Below, piece by piece: positions 26,775 through 35,564 of a stretch of 64,000 nt of DNA. The position numbers and the translations under genes were made by a program. Numbering within the stretch: the stretch's first letter is position 1; each line of letters begins with the position of its first letter. The notes beneath the pieces were generated by a model. That model worked only from the letters and a program-made list of their open reading frames with translations. It did not search any database and had not been told where the DNA came from. The DNA is from Pseudomonas graminis (GTDB taxonomy: Bacteria; Pseudomonadota; Gammaproteobacteria; Pseudomonadales; Pseudomonadaceae): contig NZ_MTSB01000016.1 of the NCBI RefSeq assembly GCF_002093745.1, positions 87,522 through 151,521 of the forward strand. The letters are read 5' to 3'.

Positions 26775-27761
26775 TCATCGTGCGGCGGCGGGCGCAACTG
26801 TCTGGATATTCTGCCGTGTGCGCGAACGAGCTTTTTGGGTGACCTCAACGTTCAATACCCAGTTCTTTTGCCCTTCGGGCATGATCGGTTCGTCGATAAA
26901 TCGCACTTCGCGCATGGCGTCCATGGCTTGCTGATCGAAAGCGCTATTGCCAGAGCTTTCAACTAATGAAACGTCTGACGCAGCGCTGCCGGGGGCATAG
27001 TCGAGTTGCAGGGTAGCCGGTTTGCCCGCTGGGTCTGGATTCGTCAACTTTTCCGTTTTGCGATGCAACGCCTGAATGGCTCTGATGACGTTGCCTCTTG
27101 CGCCCTTGGCCCATATTTCGTTGTAGCGGTTCGCCTGCGTGATAGAGAGCGTCAGCCCCGTACGACGCAGTCGCTGCACGTTACCCCACGCTTCGTCGCC
27201 GGCGTAGCTGACAGCACTGAGATAAAGTGTCAGCGCACCCTCGCGATCCTGAGGGCCACCTTTGCCGTTCTCTAGAAGTCCCGCCAACTGAATGCTACTG
27301 CGTATGTTTGCAGGTGTACCGGCTGCCCGCTGGTAGAGTTGTCTGGCCTTGACGTAGTCGACCGGTTCGCCAATGCCATTCTCAGCCATGCGCCCGAGCT
27401 GGTAATACGCCGCTGGGTCTACATCGGCTGCAGACTGATAAAGCGCCCTGGCGCTGGAAAAGTTTTGCAAGACACTTTCACCGTTTTCATACAGGGTGCC
27501 CAGAATGATTTTGCAGCGAATATTACCGCGGTCGGCGTAGTCGCTAATCTCGGTAATTCCATGCGAAGTGATAGGGTTTTGATTACGTAAAGCAATGCAG
27601 CGCAGGTCCGCGAAAGCGTCATTCCGGGCGCTGCTGTTTGTGCTTTGGCAACCGATTAGCAAGGCGCTGAAGGTCAGTAAAATAAAAGCTTTTATCACGA
27701 GTCGTATCCGTATAAGCCTATTGCAGGATTCATTTTCTGTTGGCGGCGACGTGATCGTCAT
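26775..27761 (-). CDS. Sel1-repeat lipoprotein with TonB C-terminal domain
   Basis: A 328-residue protein with an N-terminal membrane segment and lipobox (LLTFSALLIGC). Sel1-type repeats (about residues 75-200: CKIILGTLYENGESVLQ, AAYYQLGRMAENGIGEP, SSIQLAGLLENGKGGP) follow. The C-terminal TonB-like domain reads ASDVSLVESSGNSAFDQQAM, then REVRFIDEPIMPEG. The start overlaps the stop of the DMT exporter gene by 4 bases (ATGA), so 27761 is the likely start although it puts about 20 residues before the signal. The combination suggests an envelope scaffold rather than an energy transducer, since the protein would be lipid-anchored. Confidence 0.75.
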   Translation of the reverse strand: MTITSPPTENESCNRLIRIRLVIKAFILLTFSALLIGCQSTNSSARNDAFADLRCIALRNQNPITSHGITEISDYADRGNIRCKIILGTLYENGESVLQNFSSARALYQSAADVDPAAYYQLGRMAENGIGEPVDYVKARQLYQRAAGTPANIRSSIQLAGLLENGKGGPQDREGALTLYLSAVSYAGDEAWGNVQRLRRTGLTLSITQANRYNEIWAKGARGNVIRAIQALHRKTEKLTNPDPAGKPATLQLDYAPGSAASDVSLVESSGNSAFDQQAMDAMREVRFIDEPIMPEGQKNWVLNVEVTQKARSRTRQNIQTVAPAAAR

Positions 27762-28654
27762 TCCGAAGCGCTCACACCCCGTCCAGATAACACCCCAAAA
27801 ATCCGCTTCCTATACAGCCCGACGCCCAGCCCTGCCACGATCAAAACTACTGCCAACACTTTCTCCGTCGACACAGGCTCGTTGAATATCAATACCGAAC
27901 CCAGCATTCCGAAAATGGGTACCAGTAACGACAGCGGTGCGACTGTCGAAACCGGATAGGTCTTGAGCAACGAATTCCATATCCAGTAAGCGAACAGGGT
28001 GTTGGGGTAGACCTGAAACAGAATCGACAGAACGGCGCTCGTGTCTATGTTATTTGCGAATGCGGCGTAGCCGACGCTTCCATTGACGGCATAGTCGAGC
28101 GCGAACAGGGGTATAGGCGAAAAGGCGCTGGACCACACCAGAAAGCCGAACACATTCTGGGTCCTGGCTTTTTTGTTGATGATGTTGGCCACACTCATGG
28201 ACACCGCGCCGATCAATACCAGAAGCAGTCCGATCAAGCTCACTGAGCCATCGCTGATCACGATGACACTCAACAACCCACTGAGCGCGATCAGCATACC
28301 CAATACCTGGAAACGGGTCAGCGCTTCCTTGAACACCCAGCCGCCGAGCAGGATGGTGAAGAACGCGCTGAATTGCAGCACCAGCGAGGCGATGCCCGCC
28401 GAGAGCCCGGCCTTGATACCCAGATTGACCATGCCCCACAGACCGATACCGAACACCAGTCCGTAACCGATGAGATAACGCCACGGCACATCAGGCTTGC
28501 GGATGAAGAAAATCGCTGGCACGGCGCACAGGCTGAAGCGCAGGCCTGCCAGAATCAAGGGGTCGACGTTCGTCAGCCCCAGTTTGATCACCGAGAAGTT
28601 GAAGCCCCAGATCGCCATGACCAGCACAGCCAGCACTACATGCAGTGGTTTCAT
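27758..28654 (-). CDS. EamA/DMT-family exporter
   Basis: A 298-residue inner-membrane protein with ten predicted helices and two EamA repeats. It begins MKPLHVVLAVLVMAIWGFNF with the typical WGxNF motif. It resembles the O-acetylserine/cysteine exporter branch (EamA), but the substrate is not provable from sequence. It is the first gene of a two-gene unit with the TonB/Sel1 lipoprotein, overlapping by 4 bases. Confidence 0.88.
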   Translation of the reverse strand: MKPLHVVLAVLVMAIWGFNFSVIKLGLTNVDPLILAGLRFSLCAVPAIFFIRKPDVPWRYLIGYGLVFGIGLWGMVNLGIKAGLSAGIASLVLQFSAFFTILLGGWVFKEALTRFQVLGMLIALSGLLSVIVISDGSVSLIGLLLVLIGAVSMSVANIINKKARTQNVFGFLVWSSAFSPIPLFALDYAVNGSVGYAAFANNIDTSAVLSILFQVYPNTLFAYWIWNSLLKTYPVSTVAPLSLLVPIFGMLGSVLIFNEPVSTEKVLAVVLIVAGLGVGLYRKRIFGVLSGRGVSASE

Positions 28655-28800
28655 TGATAAGCCGTCTTTATGCGCTTTTATAAGTAGCAGACCTGCAAGC
28701 AGCGTCCGGAAAAGTAGTGTGTGATCGTTCGAGAGGGTGGATTGTTGCCATCCTACCCTGCTGTGTAAGGCGAACCTTGTATCTCAAGACGCTGGTGTTT

Positions 28801-29202
28801 TTACTCACAGTCTTCGCGTGAAAGCGTGATGGAGGTAATAAACCCTCCGGTTGAACTGGTGTATGAGTAAGTGATTTTGTTGCCCAGCTCCAGCACCAAT
28901 AGATAGGCTGTTTGCTTGCACAAGCTGCCGTGGATCTGCTGAGTCAGATAGCTGTTGTAATAGGCTTTTTCGCCAGGCTTTCCGCTGTAACCACTGAGCG
29001 TGAGGTTGTAGGTGACGGTGTGATCGGCGTAAGTAATATCGTCAATTCGGGTCATTATATCCAGCGTGATGGGAAGCTGCTTCCTTTGCTGATCGATGAC
29101 TGCTGACAGCGCTTCGTTTCCATCCTTAGCCCATAGAGGTGTGATGAAGCACATTGCTGCCGCACCCACGAGAGCCGCCTTAACCATACGAAAATTTTTC
29201 AA
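28801..29202 (-). CDS. Small exported protein of unknown function
   Basis: A 133-residue protein with a signal peptide (MKNFRMVKAALVGAAAMCFITPLWA). The mature part is about 108 residues, probably beta-rich, with two cysteines (LCKQTAY and a C-terminal EDCE) that could form a disulfide. The start appears to be TTG (29202) with AGGGA 7 bases upstream. An ATG five codons in is the alternative. I do not recognise the family. It is AT-richer than core genes and lies at the edge of a variable region. Confidence 0.7.
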   Translation of the reverse strand: MKNFRMVKAALVGAAAMCFITPLWAKDGNEALSAVIDQQRKQLPITLDIMTRIDDITYADHTVTYNLTLSGYSGKPGEKAYYNSYLTQQIHGSLCKQTAYLLVLELGNKITYSYTSSTGGFITSITLSREDCE

Positions 29203-29250
29203 TTCTATTTCCCTGTTTTAGAAAGTTGCCTGATTGCCTAAATCGGCCCT

Positions 29251-29345
29251 GTCAAGGCAAAGCCAGCAGCAAAAAACCGTTCGATCATCGGCAGGTTATC
29301 AGTTATCAGCAGCGTGTCATCCCTGCGCACGCGCGCGCTGAACAC
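29251..29345 (-). pseudogene. Remnant of an endonuclease/exonuclease/phosphatase gene 3' end
   Basis: The minus strand translates to SARVRRDDTLLITDNLPMIE before a frameshift, nearly identical to the last 25 codons of the nuclease-family gene ending at 32810 (SARVRRDDTLLISDHLPVIG). DNA similarity extends over about 95 bases. The rest of that copy is absent. The adjacent 29203-29250 and 29346-29440 stretches show nothing further. Confidence 0.8.
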
Positions 29346-29472
29346 AGTCTATGTTCGTAGGCGAGTAAAGGGTCATTGTGAATGGATGATCAGCAGGCGT
29401 TCTTGGCGCTAAAAACGGGAGGCGAGAGCGTAAGAGAACGCCAGGGCGTGAGGCCCTGGCAAGCAGCAGGTA

Positions 29473-29721
29473 TCACTTTTTCTTCTTGGCCGGCTTTTCT
29501 GCTTTGTCTGCCTTGTCTGATTTCTTGGCCTTTTCTGGCTTGCTATCAGCTTTTTTGGCAGATTTTTTTGGCTCGGCGTCTTTCTTCTTGTCTTTCTTTT
29601 CGGAAGACTTGGAAAGCGTTGAATCCTCTTCAGATTTTTTTGCCGGTGACGCCTTCTTGTCTTTCAGATCCTTGCTGGCTTTTGAGGCTTCGTCTTTGCT
29701 TTTCTTGTCGTCTTTAGCCAC
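29473..29721 (-). CDS. Lysine-rich (histone H1-like) small protein
   Basis: An 82-residue, extremely basic low-complexity protein (about 45 percent Lys, with Ala, Ser, Asp, Glu and Pro), made of KKSKDEASK-, SEKKDKKK- and KADKAEKPAKKKK-like units. It resembles the lysine-rich H1-like tails found in several Pseudomonas proteins, and DNA or RNA binding is inferred from composition. A GTG at 29721 with AAAGG upstream gives MAKDDKKSKD. A GTG three codons earlier is possible. A GC hairpin at 29441-29459 lies downstream. Confidence 0.7.
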   Translation of the reverse strand: MAKDDKKSKDEASKASKDLKDKKASPAKKSEEDSTLSKSSEKKDKKKDAEPKKSAKKADSKPEKAKKSDKADKAEKPAKKKK

Positions 29722-29826
29722 GTTGATCACCCTTTGGTGTATGCCGGTATTGGCACGTTGCCTATGGAAGTCTCCATAGGCTGATCATTAGGCGAGCGCG
29801 TCCAGAAACGGTTCAACCTGTTTTGA

Positions 29827-30048
29827 TCATATCGCTCGCAGAAGGACGACATTCAGATCCTTGGCGACCCGCCAACTCACCGATGGCCACAGGGCTATCA
29901 TTTCCACTTGGTTCAGGCATTTCCAACCAACGGATGGCTCGCCGGTAATGGAGTGACGGTAACTGTCGACTGCGCTCGCAGTACGGTGGTTTGCGGCAAC
30001 CATCCGGAAGTGGAATTATCGAAGCTTGAGCAGGCTCTCAATGCTTGA
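29827..30048 (+). pseudogene. Orphan C-terminal reading-frame fragment
   Basis: This 73-codon open frame has no start codon of its own and is limited upstream by a TGA at 29824. It reads QKDDIQILGDPPTHRWPQGY, then HFHLVQAFPTNGWLAGN, then VTVTVDCARSTVVCGNHPEV and ends with LEQALNA. Its composition looks like real protein. It is probably the tail of a lost gene. I do not recognise the family. Confidence 0.45.
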
Positions 30049-30096
30049 GTCAATTGTCCGGATGGCCATCGCTGATCCGTCTGAGGCATCGACAGG

Positions 30097-31005
30097 TCAA
30101 GAGTTGACGTTCTCGCTCTTCGGGTACACAGACTGTGTATTGCGCGATGCCAGCAAGCTGCACAGCAGACCAACCATAACGAAACCCGCTCCCCACGCAG
30201 CGGACAGGCTCAAGACCTCTCCGAATAAAATGAAGGCGAACACCGTTGCAAATAGAGGGTCCGAGGTTTCAATAATTTGAACCCTGCCTGCTTCGCCTAA
30301 TTTAATGGCTCGGGTTGTTAAATAGAACCCGCCAATGGTTGGAAATACCACTAGGGCAACCAGCGACAGTATGGCGGACAATGAGGGGGCCCTGAAGCCG
30401 GCGGCGAGCGCCGGCGGAAACAGGTACAGGCTGCCAAAGCCGAAAAGCCAAACCAATTGGCAGAGACCGCTACCGACATTGTTGTATTTGGCGAAGAATA
30501 TAAATAATGCGTAACCCAGCCCCCCAAGCAGCGCCAGCGTGGCGCCTTTCATGGAGCCTGACATTTCACTCCCGACATTAAGCATGAGGAGAACGCCGGC
30601 AATGATGGTCAGGAAACTAACGGACTTCAGCAGCGTCAAGCGTTCGTTCAGGAAGATGGCAGAGAGGAGGATGGTAAAACCACCCGCCGCGTACGTCAGA
30701 AAAGACACCAGCGAAACGGACGCTTCTGCGAACGCTTGTGTCTCAAAGAAATACAGGCTGAATATTCCCAGGAACGCCAGAACCGCCAGCGTTGGCCATT
30801 GTTTACCAACGCGTGACAGTTCGCGCGCCTTGCCCGTCAACAGGCAATAGCCGAGCAATAAAAAGAAGGCGATGAACGCTTTGGTAAAAGCAATTTGCGA
30901 TGCACCCACGCCTTGCAGCAACGTCAGTTTGGTCAGTGGACCAATCAGGCCGTTCAGCGCGGCGGCCGTCAGTGCGCAGATTGCAAAGTTATCGAAGATT
31001 TTCAC
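30097..31005 (-). CDS. EamA/DMT-family exporter coupled to the desaturase
   Basis: A 302-residue ten-helix transporter with two EamA halves (ALTAAALNGLIGPLTKL at the N-terminus and LLGGLGYALFIFFAKYN in the second half). The start is GTG, overlapping the TGA of the desaturase gene by 4 bases (GTGA), so the two are translationally coupled. The coupling suggests that it moves a product or precursor linked to the desaturase reaction, which is an inference. GC content is below that of core neighbours. Confidence 0.85.
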   Translation of the reverse strand: MKIFDNFAICALTAAALNGLIGPLTKLTLLQGVGASQIAFTKAFIAFFLLLGYCLLTGKARELSRVGKQWPTLAVLAFLGIFSLYFFETQAFAEASVSLVSFLTYAAGGFTILLSAIFLNERLTLLKSVSFLTIIAGVLLMLNVGSEMSGSMKGATLALLGGLGYALFIFFAKYNNVGSGLCQLVWLFGFGSLYLFPPALAAGFRAPSLSAILSLVALVVFPTIGGFYLTTRAIKLGEAGRVQIIETSDPLFATVFAFILFGEVLSLSAAWGAGFVMVGLLCSLLASRNTQSVYPKSENVNS

Positions 31006-32015
31006 CTGATTACCCCTAAAAACACCGACGGCTCGGGCTTCGCAAACGGATGAACGTTAATGAGATAGGCCAATAAACTGACTTTTCCATGTGCGCTCGT
31101 AAAAATGCCTCCCCAGAAATCATCCCACACCTTGAAGGCTTCATTTTCTCTAAGAATCACCGTCGCTTTTGCCAGGTTCCAATGCGGAATGCCTGGCAGG
31201 AGGTGGTGGGTCAGATGGTAGTTATCACCATGCATGCCGATAAACAGCTTCTCGATTCTCCCGGCATAGCGGTTCCGTGAGAAAAAACTGTGGCTTGAAA
31301 ACGTCTTAGACATCATCGGAAAATGCTCAGCCAGTTCACTGTACCAACCGACAAGCGGGTAGACGATCAAGAAAGGTAAATACCACAGCAGCAGTACATC
31401 AGTGACAATGTCCAAGGCGTAGCTGGCTGATAACAGGCCCAGGTGAAAGGCGATAATGGCGAGCACCTCTCCGCGCTCTTTGGGTGTCTGCAAGGCCTTC
31501 CCCAAACGCTCTCGAACGAGATAATAGATGTAGTGAGGGGTGAGCCTTCCAAGTGCCGGGCTCAACAGGAAGCGCCAGAGGAACGAGGCTCTGGACAGGG
31601 TGTCGTACACGCCGGAATCCATCATATATTGATAGTCGGGATCGTGTTCAGCGTTACCGATATGGGGGTGGTGAGTCAGTACGTGGGATTTACGATAGCT
31701 GTCAAAAGACTGAAGTATCGTCCAGCCACACAGGACCCGACCCAGTGTGACATTGAGTACTTTCGACTTGAACAACGTACCGTGAGCCGCTTCATGCAAC
31801 AGACTGGCCAGCGCGCGCTGGCGGGTCCCGATAATCAAGATCGCCATTATCCAGCCTTGCCAGCCCAAGGTTTGGCTGGCGAGAATACTCGCTGCGATCC
31901 AAGCCAGGCTTTCAAAAACAGACAGCATGCCTCGATAGTTATTTCTGGCGTACAACATCTTGATACGTCGCTTTTGATCGGAGGTTAACGCGACCTTATG
32001 GAAGTGTCCTTTCAC
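31002..32015 (-). CDS. Membrane fatty-acid desaturase family protein
   Basis: A 337-residue di-iron membrane enzyme with the three histidine boxes of the family: HEAAH (74-78), HVLTHH (111-116) and HLTHH (267-271), with hydrophobic helices between them (about 35-65 and 185-225). Such enzymes desaturate or hydroxylate acyl chains, carotenoids or other lipophilic substrates. The substrate is not clear here. The GTG start at 32015 has AGGAA 7 bases upstream. It is first in a two-gene operon with a DMT exporter, inside a variable segment bordered by a partial gene duplication. Confidence 0.85.
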   Translation of the reverse strand: MKGHFHKVALTSDQKRRIKMLYARNNYRGMLSVFESLAWIAASILASQTLGWQGWIMAILIIGTRQRALASLLHEAAHGTLFKSKVLNVTLGRVLCGWTILQSFDSYRKSHVLTHHPHIGNAEHDPDYQYMMDSGVYDTLSRASFLWRFLLSPALGRLTPHYIYYLVRERLGKALQTPKERGEVLAIIAFHLGLLSASYALDIVTDVLLLWYLPFLIVYPLVGWYSELAEHFPMMSKTFSSHSFFSRNRYAGRIEKLFIGMHGDNYHLTHHLLPGIPHWNLAKATVILRENEAFKVWDDFWGGIFTSAHGKVSLLAYLINVHPFAKPEPSVFLGVIR

Positions 32016-32809
32016 AATAAATTCCTAGCATCCGTGAATTGCAAAGCGTGTCAGAAAAGACTGGAACGCTTCTGTAAAATTATTTAAAAGACTGAATCGT
32101 TATTGCCATATGGCGTGTGATCATTAACTATTCGTCGCCGCCTGAGTGAATCACCTTGAAGTAACCGAAGGCGCATCATGGGCGGTTGCTCTGTTGACGC
32201 GCTAAAGGGCAGCGTGCAGGGGTGAGCAACTGGCGGGAGTCATGGGATTTCAGGCACGCCAGTCGTTGGCTCTGGCGGCCCGCAGTGTGCATGCGAGAAA
32301 CGTAATACGAAGGGGAGTTTTTTAGGTGTTGTGGCACCCTTGGTTTCGATGGCGCAGCGTGTGATAACGTTAAATAAATTAACCTCAGCACAAAGAAATT
32401 TAAGTGAAAATAAAAACTTATTAACATGTTGACGCTTCCATGCTGGCTCGATCTCTCCGAGGTGAAATGTAATCGACGCTTGACCCTTGTGTCAATCCTA
32501 CGCAGCAAAAATAGGGGCACTTAAAAAGTTTTATTAGTTTTATTGCGTGTAAAAATAGCGCTCGGCAGCGCGTCTTTTGTATGCGCTAAGGACATGCTGA
32601 TCAGCGTTGCGTCACTCGCGGTATGGCGCGGATCCCTCGGCTAGCCTGACGTCAAGTTAATATATCCACGTGCTCTGCTGTACAGTGAAATTTTTAATTG
32701 CCAAGCTCGACTTGCTGTACGACGTCATTATGATCGCCGAAATAAAGGTAATAGGTAACTTTAACTTTCTTATTTCAGATTATTATCCGGTTCCAGAGCA
32801 TAAGCCCCC
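32016..32809. other. 794-bp AT-rich intergenic region without a recognised gene
   Basis: The segment is clearly AT-richer than the genome around it, especially 32040-32160, 32380-32560 and 32660-32800. It presumably holds the desaturase promoter. The longest frame (minus strand, 32176-32520) has no ribosome-binding site or protein-like composition. No strong terminator, tRNA or insertion-sequence end was seen. Confidence 0.5.
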
Positions 32810-33898
32810 TCAAGGCAATACCGGCAATAAAAACCGCCCGATCACCGGCAGGTGATCGGATATCAACAAGGTGTCATCCCTGCGCACCCTCGCACTGACC
32901 CGCTTCAAGCTCGGGCTGTAAAACAGATAGTCCACTGTCCGGTCCGGCCCGTTGATGCGGCTGTCGTTGGGGAAGTGCGTCAGCCATTGGCTGCGGTCGA
33001 TGCCGCTGGATTCGGCGTTGGTGGGGATCATCGGGTATTTTTCCCACAGCGCGTGCAGTTCGCTGTCGGCGGCGTAGCCTTGGCGTTGTGGTTCGGGGAG
33101 GCGTTGGTACTGGCCCAGCGGCAGCAGGTTGAAGTCGCCGCCGATTAGCCAGGGCGTGCCGCCGCCTTCCAGTTTGTCGAGTAGCTTTTCAGTGGCGGCG
33201 ATCTGCTTTTGAGCGGTGCCGTCGCGCTTGGCAGAAGTCAGGCTGGTGTTGATGACGGCCAGTTCCCCACCGTCGCGCAAGGGCAGGTAGCTGACCAACA
33301 GGGCATCTTTTGGCTGGAACTGGCGGCTGATGATATTGGCGTCGGGCACCGGCAGTTGCAGGCGTTCGGCGCTGTCAATGTGGAAGCGGCTGAGGGTGGC
33401 GAGCGTTCTGCCGACGCTGCCCCAGATATGCGGGTTGGGCACGAACTCCGCTTTCCAGTAGAACGCCTGGGTGGTGCAGGGGTACAGGTCGGTCAGGCGC
33501 TCTTCGAGGAGCTTCAGCTGGTCCTGATAATCGGAGTTCTTGGCGCCGTCGTCGACGCCTTGAAGCAGCACGATGTCCGGCTGTTCATCACGGATGACCC
33601 GCGCCACTTCGTCCAGGTTGTAGGCAAGGTCTTCAGGCGTCGGGCGTTCATCCGGGCCGCTGCCGTCGGCCATGTCGTACCAGAACACGTAGCGCTTGCC
33701 CGCCAGGTACTGGATGTTCCAGGTCATGACTTTCAAGGCCTGGCCGGGCACCAGTTTTGGCGCCTGGACTGCGGGGTTGCAACTCGCCGTCAGCCACTCG
33801 TGTGCGGGCGGTCGCCAGGTCAACTGGAAGACCAGCAACAGCGCCACGGCGACCAGCAGCAGGCAGGACAGGGTCAGGCGTAACAGAACACGGGGCAT
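32810..33898 (-). CDS. Membrane-anchored endonuclease/exonuclease/phosphatase family protein
   Basis: A 362-residue protein with an N-terminal signal anchor (MPRVLLRLTLSCLLLVAVAL) and a periplasmic EEP domain. Motifs seen are MTWNIQYL (metal/active site), DIVLLQGVDD (Q replaces the usual glutamate-containing QE pair), IGGDFNLLPLGQY and the C-terminal ISDHLPVIGRF (catalytic Asp-His). Substrates of the family range from DNA to phosphoinositides and sphingomyelin. The start MPRVLLRL is chosen for the anchor, and an ATG 17 codons upstream is in frame. A degraded copy of its 3' end lies at 29251-29345. Confidence 0.85.
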   Translation of the reverse strand: MPRVLLRLTLSCLLLVAVALLLVFQLTWRPPAHEWLTASCNPAVQAPKLVPGQALKVMTWNIQYLAGKRYVFWYDMADGSGPDERPTPEDLAYNLDEVARVIRDEQPDIVLLQGVDDGAKNSDYQDQLKLLEERLTDLYPCTTQAFYWKAEFVPNPHIWGSVGRTLATLSRFHIDSAERLQLPVPDANIISRQFQPKDALLVSYLPLRDGGELAVINTSLTSAKRDGTAQKQIAATEKLLDKLEGGGTPWLIGGDFNLLPLGQYQRLPEPQRQGYAADSELHALWEKYPMIPTNAESSGIDRSQWLTHFPNDSRINGPDRTVDYLFYSPSLKRVSARVRRDDTLLISDHLPVIGRFLLPVLP

Positions 33899-33988
33899 CG
33901 GCTCGACTTGGCGCGCTTGGCGCTCGGTGAGGGATTCGGAGGCGAGCATACCGAATCCGCGCGCCTGCCGTCAGCCGCTGTCTGCAAC

Positions 33989-34651
33989 TCAGGCTCTGTG
34001 CGCTGGTTCGCTGACCAGCATGAAAAGGCGAAACATCACGATGGTGGTAAACAGTTGCAGAAAGCTGCTGAGGCTGTCGAACGCCACCGACACCGGCAGG
34101 CTCTGTGGCTCTGGAAACAGGTAAAGGCTGGCACCCTCGAGCAGCCACAGCGGGATGTAGACGCTCAGCACACAGACCAGAATGCGGGTGAAATGCCCGG
34201 TGGTCATCAGCATGCTTTCGCGCATGGCCATGAACGGTGTGAGCCTGCGCATGACCAGCAAGTATTCGCTGAACGCCAGTTTGACCATTACCCAGAGGCC
34301 GGGAAGGACCAGCAGCGAGAGGCCGAACATGATCAGCAGGGTGCTCATGGCCGAAAGCACTGCAAACGTTGGCCACAGGCGTAACGCCATCGCCAGCAGG
34401 TCGCGGGTATGCACCTCTTCACCACGGCTGCGGGTGTCGAGAAACAGGATCAGGGCTGCGGTGTAGATCGGGTAGAAAAACAGCCCGATGACCAGTGTGT
34501 AGGCAGGCGAGGTCTGGGCGGGCATGGCGCTGGTCAGGGCTTGCTTGGCGAGGACTTCGAGAATCACCAGCGGCAGGCACAGCACCAGAATGCCGCCCAG
34601 GTGGCGACGGAAAAAATAGAGCGAATCCTGTATGACGTTCAACGGGTTCAT
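33989..34651 (-). CDS. YciC-family inner-membrane protein
   Basis: A 220-residue protein starting MNPLNVIQDSLYFFRRHLGG, with about five to six hydrophobic helices and the general layout of UPF0259/YciC proteins (amphipathic start, paired helices, LVLPGLWVMVKLAFSEYLLV). Function unknown. The start at 34651 fits homologues, and the longer in-frame ATG at 34756 would add a Lys/Arg/Cys-rich stretch that looks non-coding. Confidence 0.82.
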   Translation of the reverse strand: MNPLNVIQDSLYFFRRHLGGILVLCLPLVILEVLAKQALTSAMPAQTSPAYTLVIGLFFYPIYTAALILFLDTRSRGEEVHTRDLLAMALRLWPTFAVLSAMSTLLIMFGLSLLVLPGLWVMVKLAFSEYLLVMRRLTPFMAMRESMLMTTGHFTRILVCVLSVYIPLWLLEGASLYLFPEPQSLPVSVAFDSLSSFLQLFTTIVMFRLFMLVSEPAHRA

Positions 34652-34852
34652 GTGGGCAGATCGCAGGCTAAAAGCAGGTCGCCACTTTAGCCCATGCCCC
34701 TTGCTGAACCAAGCGCAGCGGCGGCAGGCCGGATGACTTCTTATCTTTTTCTTCATGTCATTGAAGCCCGTGGATGAGGCCCCATTCTTTGAGCAGGGTC
34801 CTGCCTGTTTCGGGCAGGAAAGATTTCCAGCGGCAATTCAGTGAGGTGGGTC

Positions 34853-35560
34853 ATGAACAGCGAAGAGCAAACCTTGATTGATGGTCTTTTCTCGAAACTG
34901 AAGGACGCCGAAGCGGCTTCGGCCCCGCGCGACGCGGCGGCCGAGGCGCGTATCAAGGAACATCTGACCCGTCAGCCCTCTGCGCCGTATTACATGACGC
35001 AGGCGATTCTGGTGCAGGAGGCTGCGGTCAATCAGCTCAACCAGCAAGTGAAGCAGCGCGACGAGCAGATTCAGCAGTTGCAGGCCGAGCTTCAGCAGGC
35101 CAAAGGGCAATCCTCCTCAGCGCCAGCCAGCGGCGGGTTTCTGTCGAGCATCTTTGGCGGCAGCACTTCGCGCGCGCCTCAGCCTCAATCGGGTCAGCCT
35201 TCTGGTGGCGGCTGGCGCGACGGTGCCGGTTTCAACCCTGCACCTGCGCCCGCAGCGCCGCAGGGTGGTTACGCTCCGCCTGCGGCCCCGGCGGCTGGCA
35301 GCGGTTTTCTCGGCGGCGCGCTGAAGACTGCTGCCGGCGTGGCGGGTGGCGTGCTGCTGGCAGAGGGCATCAGCAGCATGTTCAGCCACCACAGCCAGCC
35401 GCAGGAGATTGTCGAAGTGATTCATGATGCGCCGCCGGTTCAGGACACCGGTTCGTTCAATGATCAGGGCAACTGGAACCAGCCTGATCAGCAGTACACG
35501 GCCGATGACAGCTTCGATAACGGTGGCGACATGTTTTCGGATGATGATTCGTTTGTCTGA
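34853..35560 (+). CDS. DUF2076 domain protein
   Basis: A 235-residue protein starting MNSEEQTLIDGLFSKLKDAE, with an N-terminal coiled coil (about 55-90: VNQLNQQVKQRDEQIQQLQA). A Gly/Pro/Ala-rich linker and a GGALKTAAGVAGGVLLAEGI glycine-rich helix follow, and the acidic tail ends SDDDSFV. This is the DUF2076 layout, which in other bacteria is envelope-associated. The ATG at 34853 follows a GAGGTGG stretch. DUF1534-type repeats begin directly after the stop. Confidence 0.9.
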   Translation: MNSEEQTLIDGLFSKLKDAEAASAPRDAAAEARIKEHLTRQPSAPYYMTQAILVQEAAVNQLNQQVKQRDEQIQQLQAELQQAKGQSSSAPASGGFLSSIFGGSTSRAPQPQSGQPSGGGWRDGAGFNPAPAPAAPQGGYAPPAAPAAGSGFLGGALKTAAGVAGGVLLAEGISSMFSHHSQPQEIVEVIHDAPPVQDTGSFNDQGNWNQPDQQYTADDSFDNGGDMFSDDDSFV

Positions 35561-35564
35561 GACG

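Noticed and set aside
29913..30173. 86-codon minus-strand frame
   Set aside because: It is antisense to the better protein-like fragment at 29827-30048 and runs into the exporter gene end.
32176..32520. 114-codon minus-strand frame in the AT-rich gap
   Set aside because: Poor composition, no ribosome-binding site and no similarity that I can recognise.
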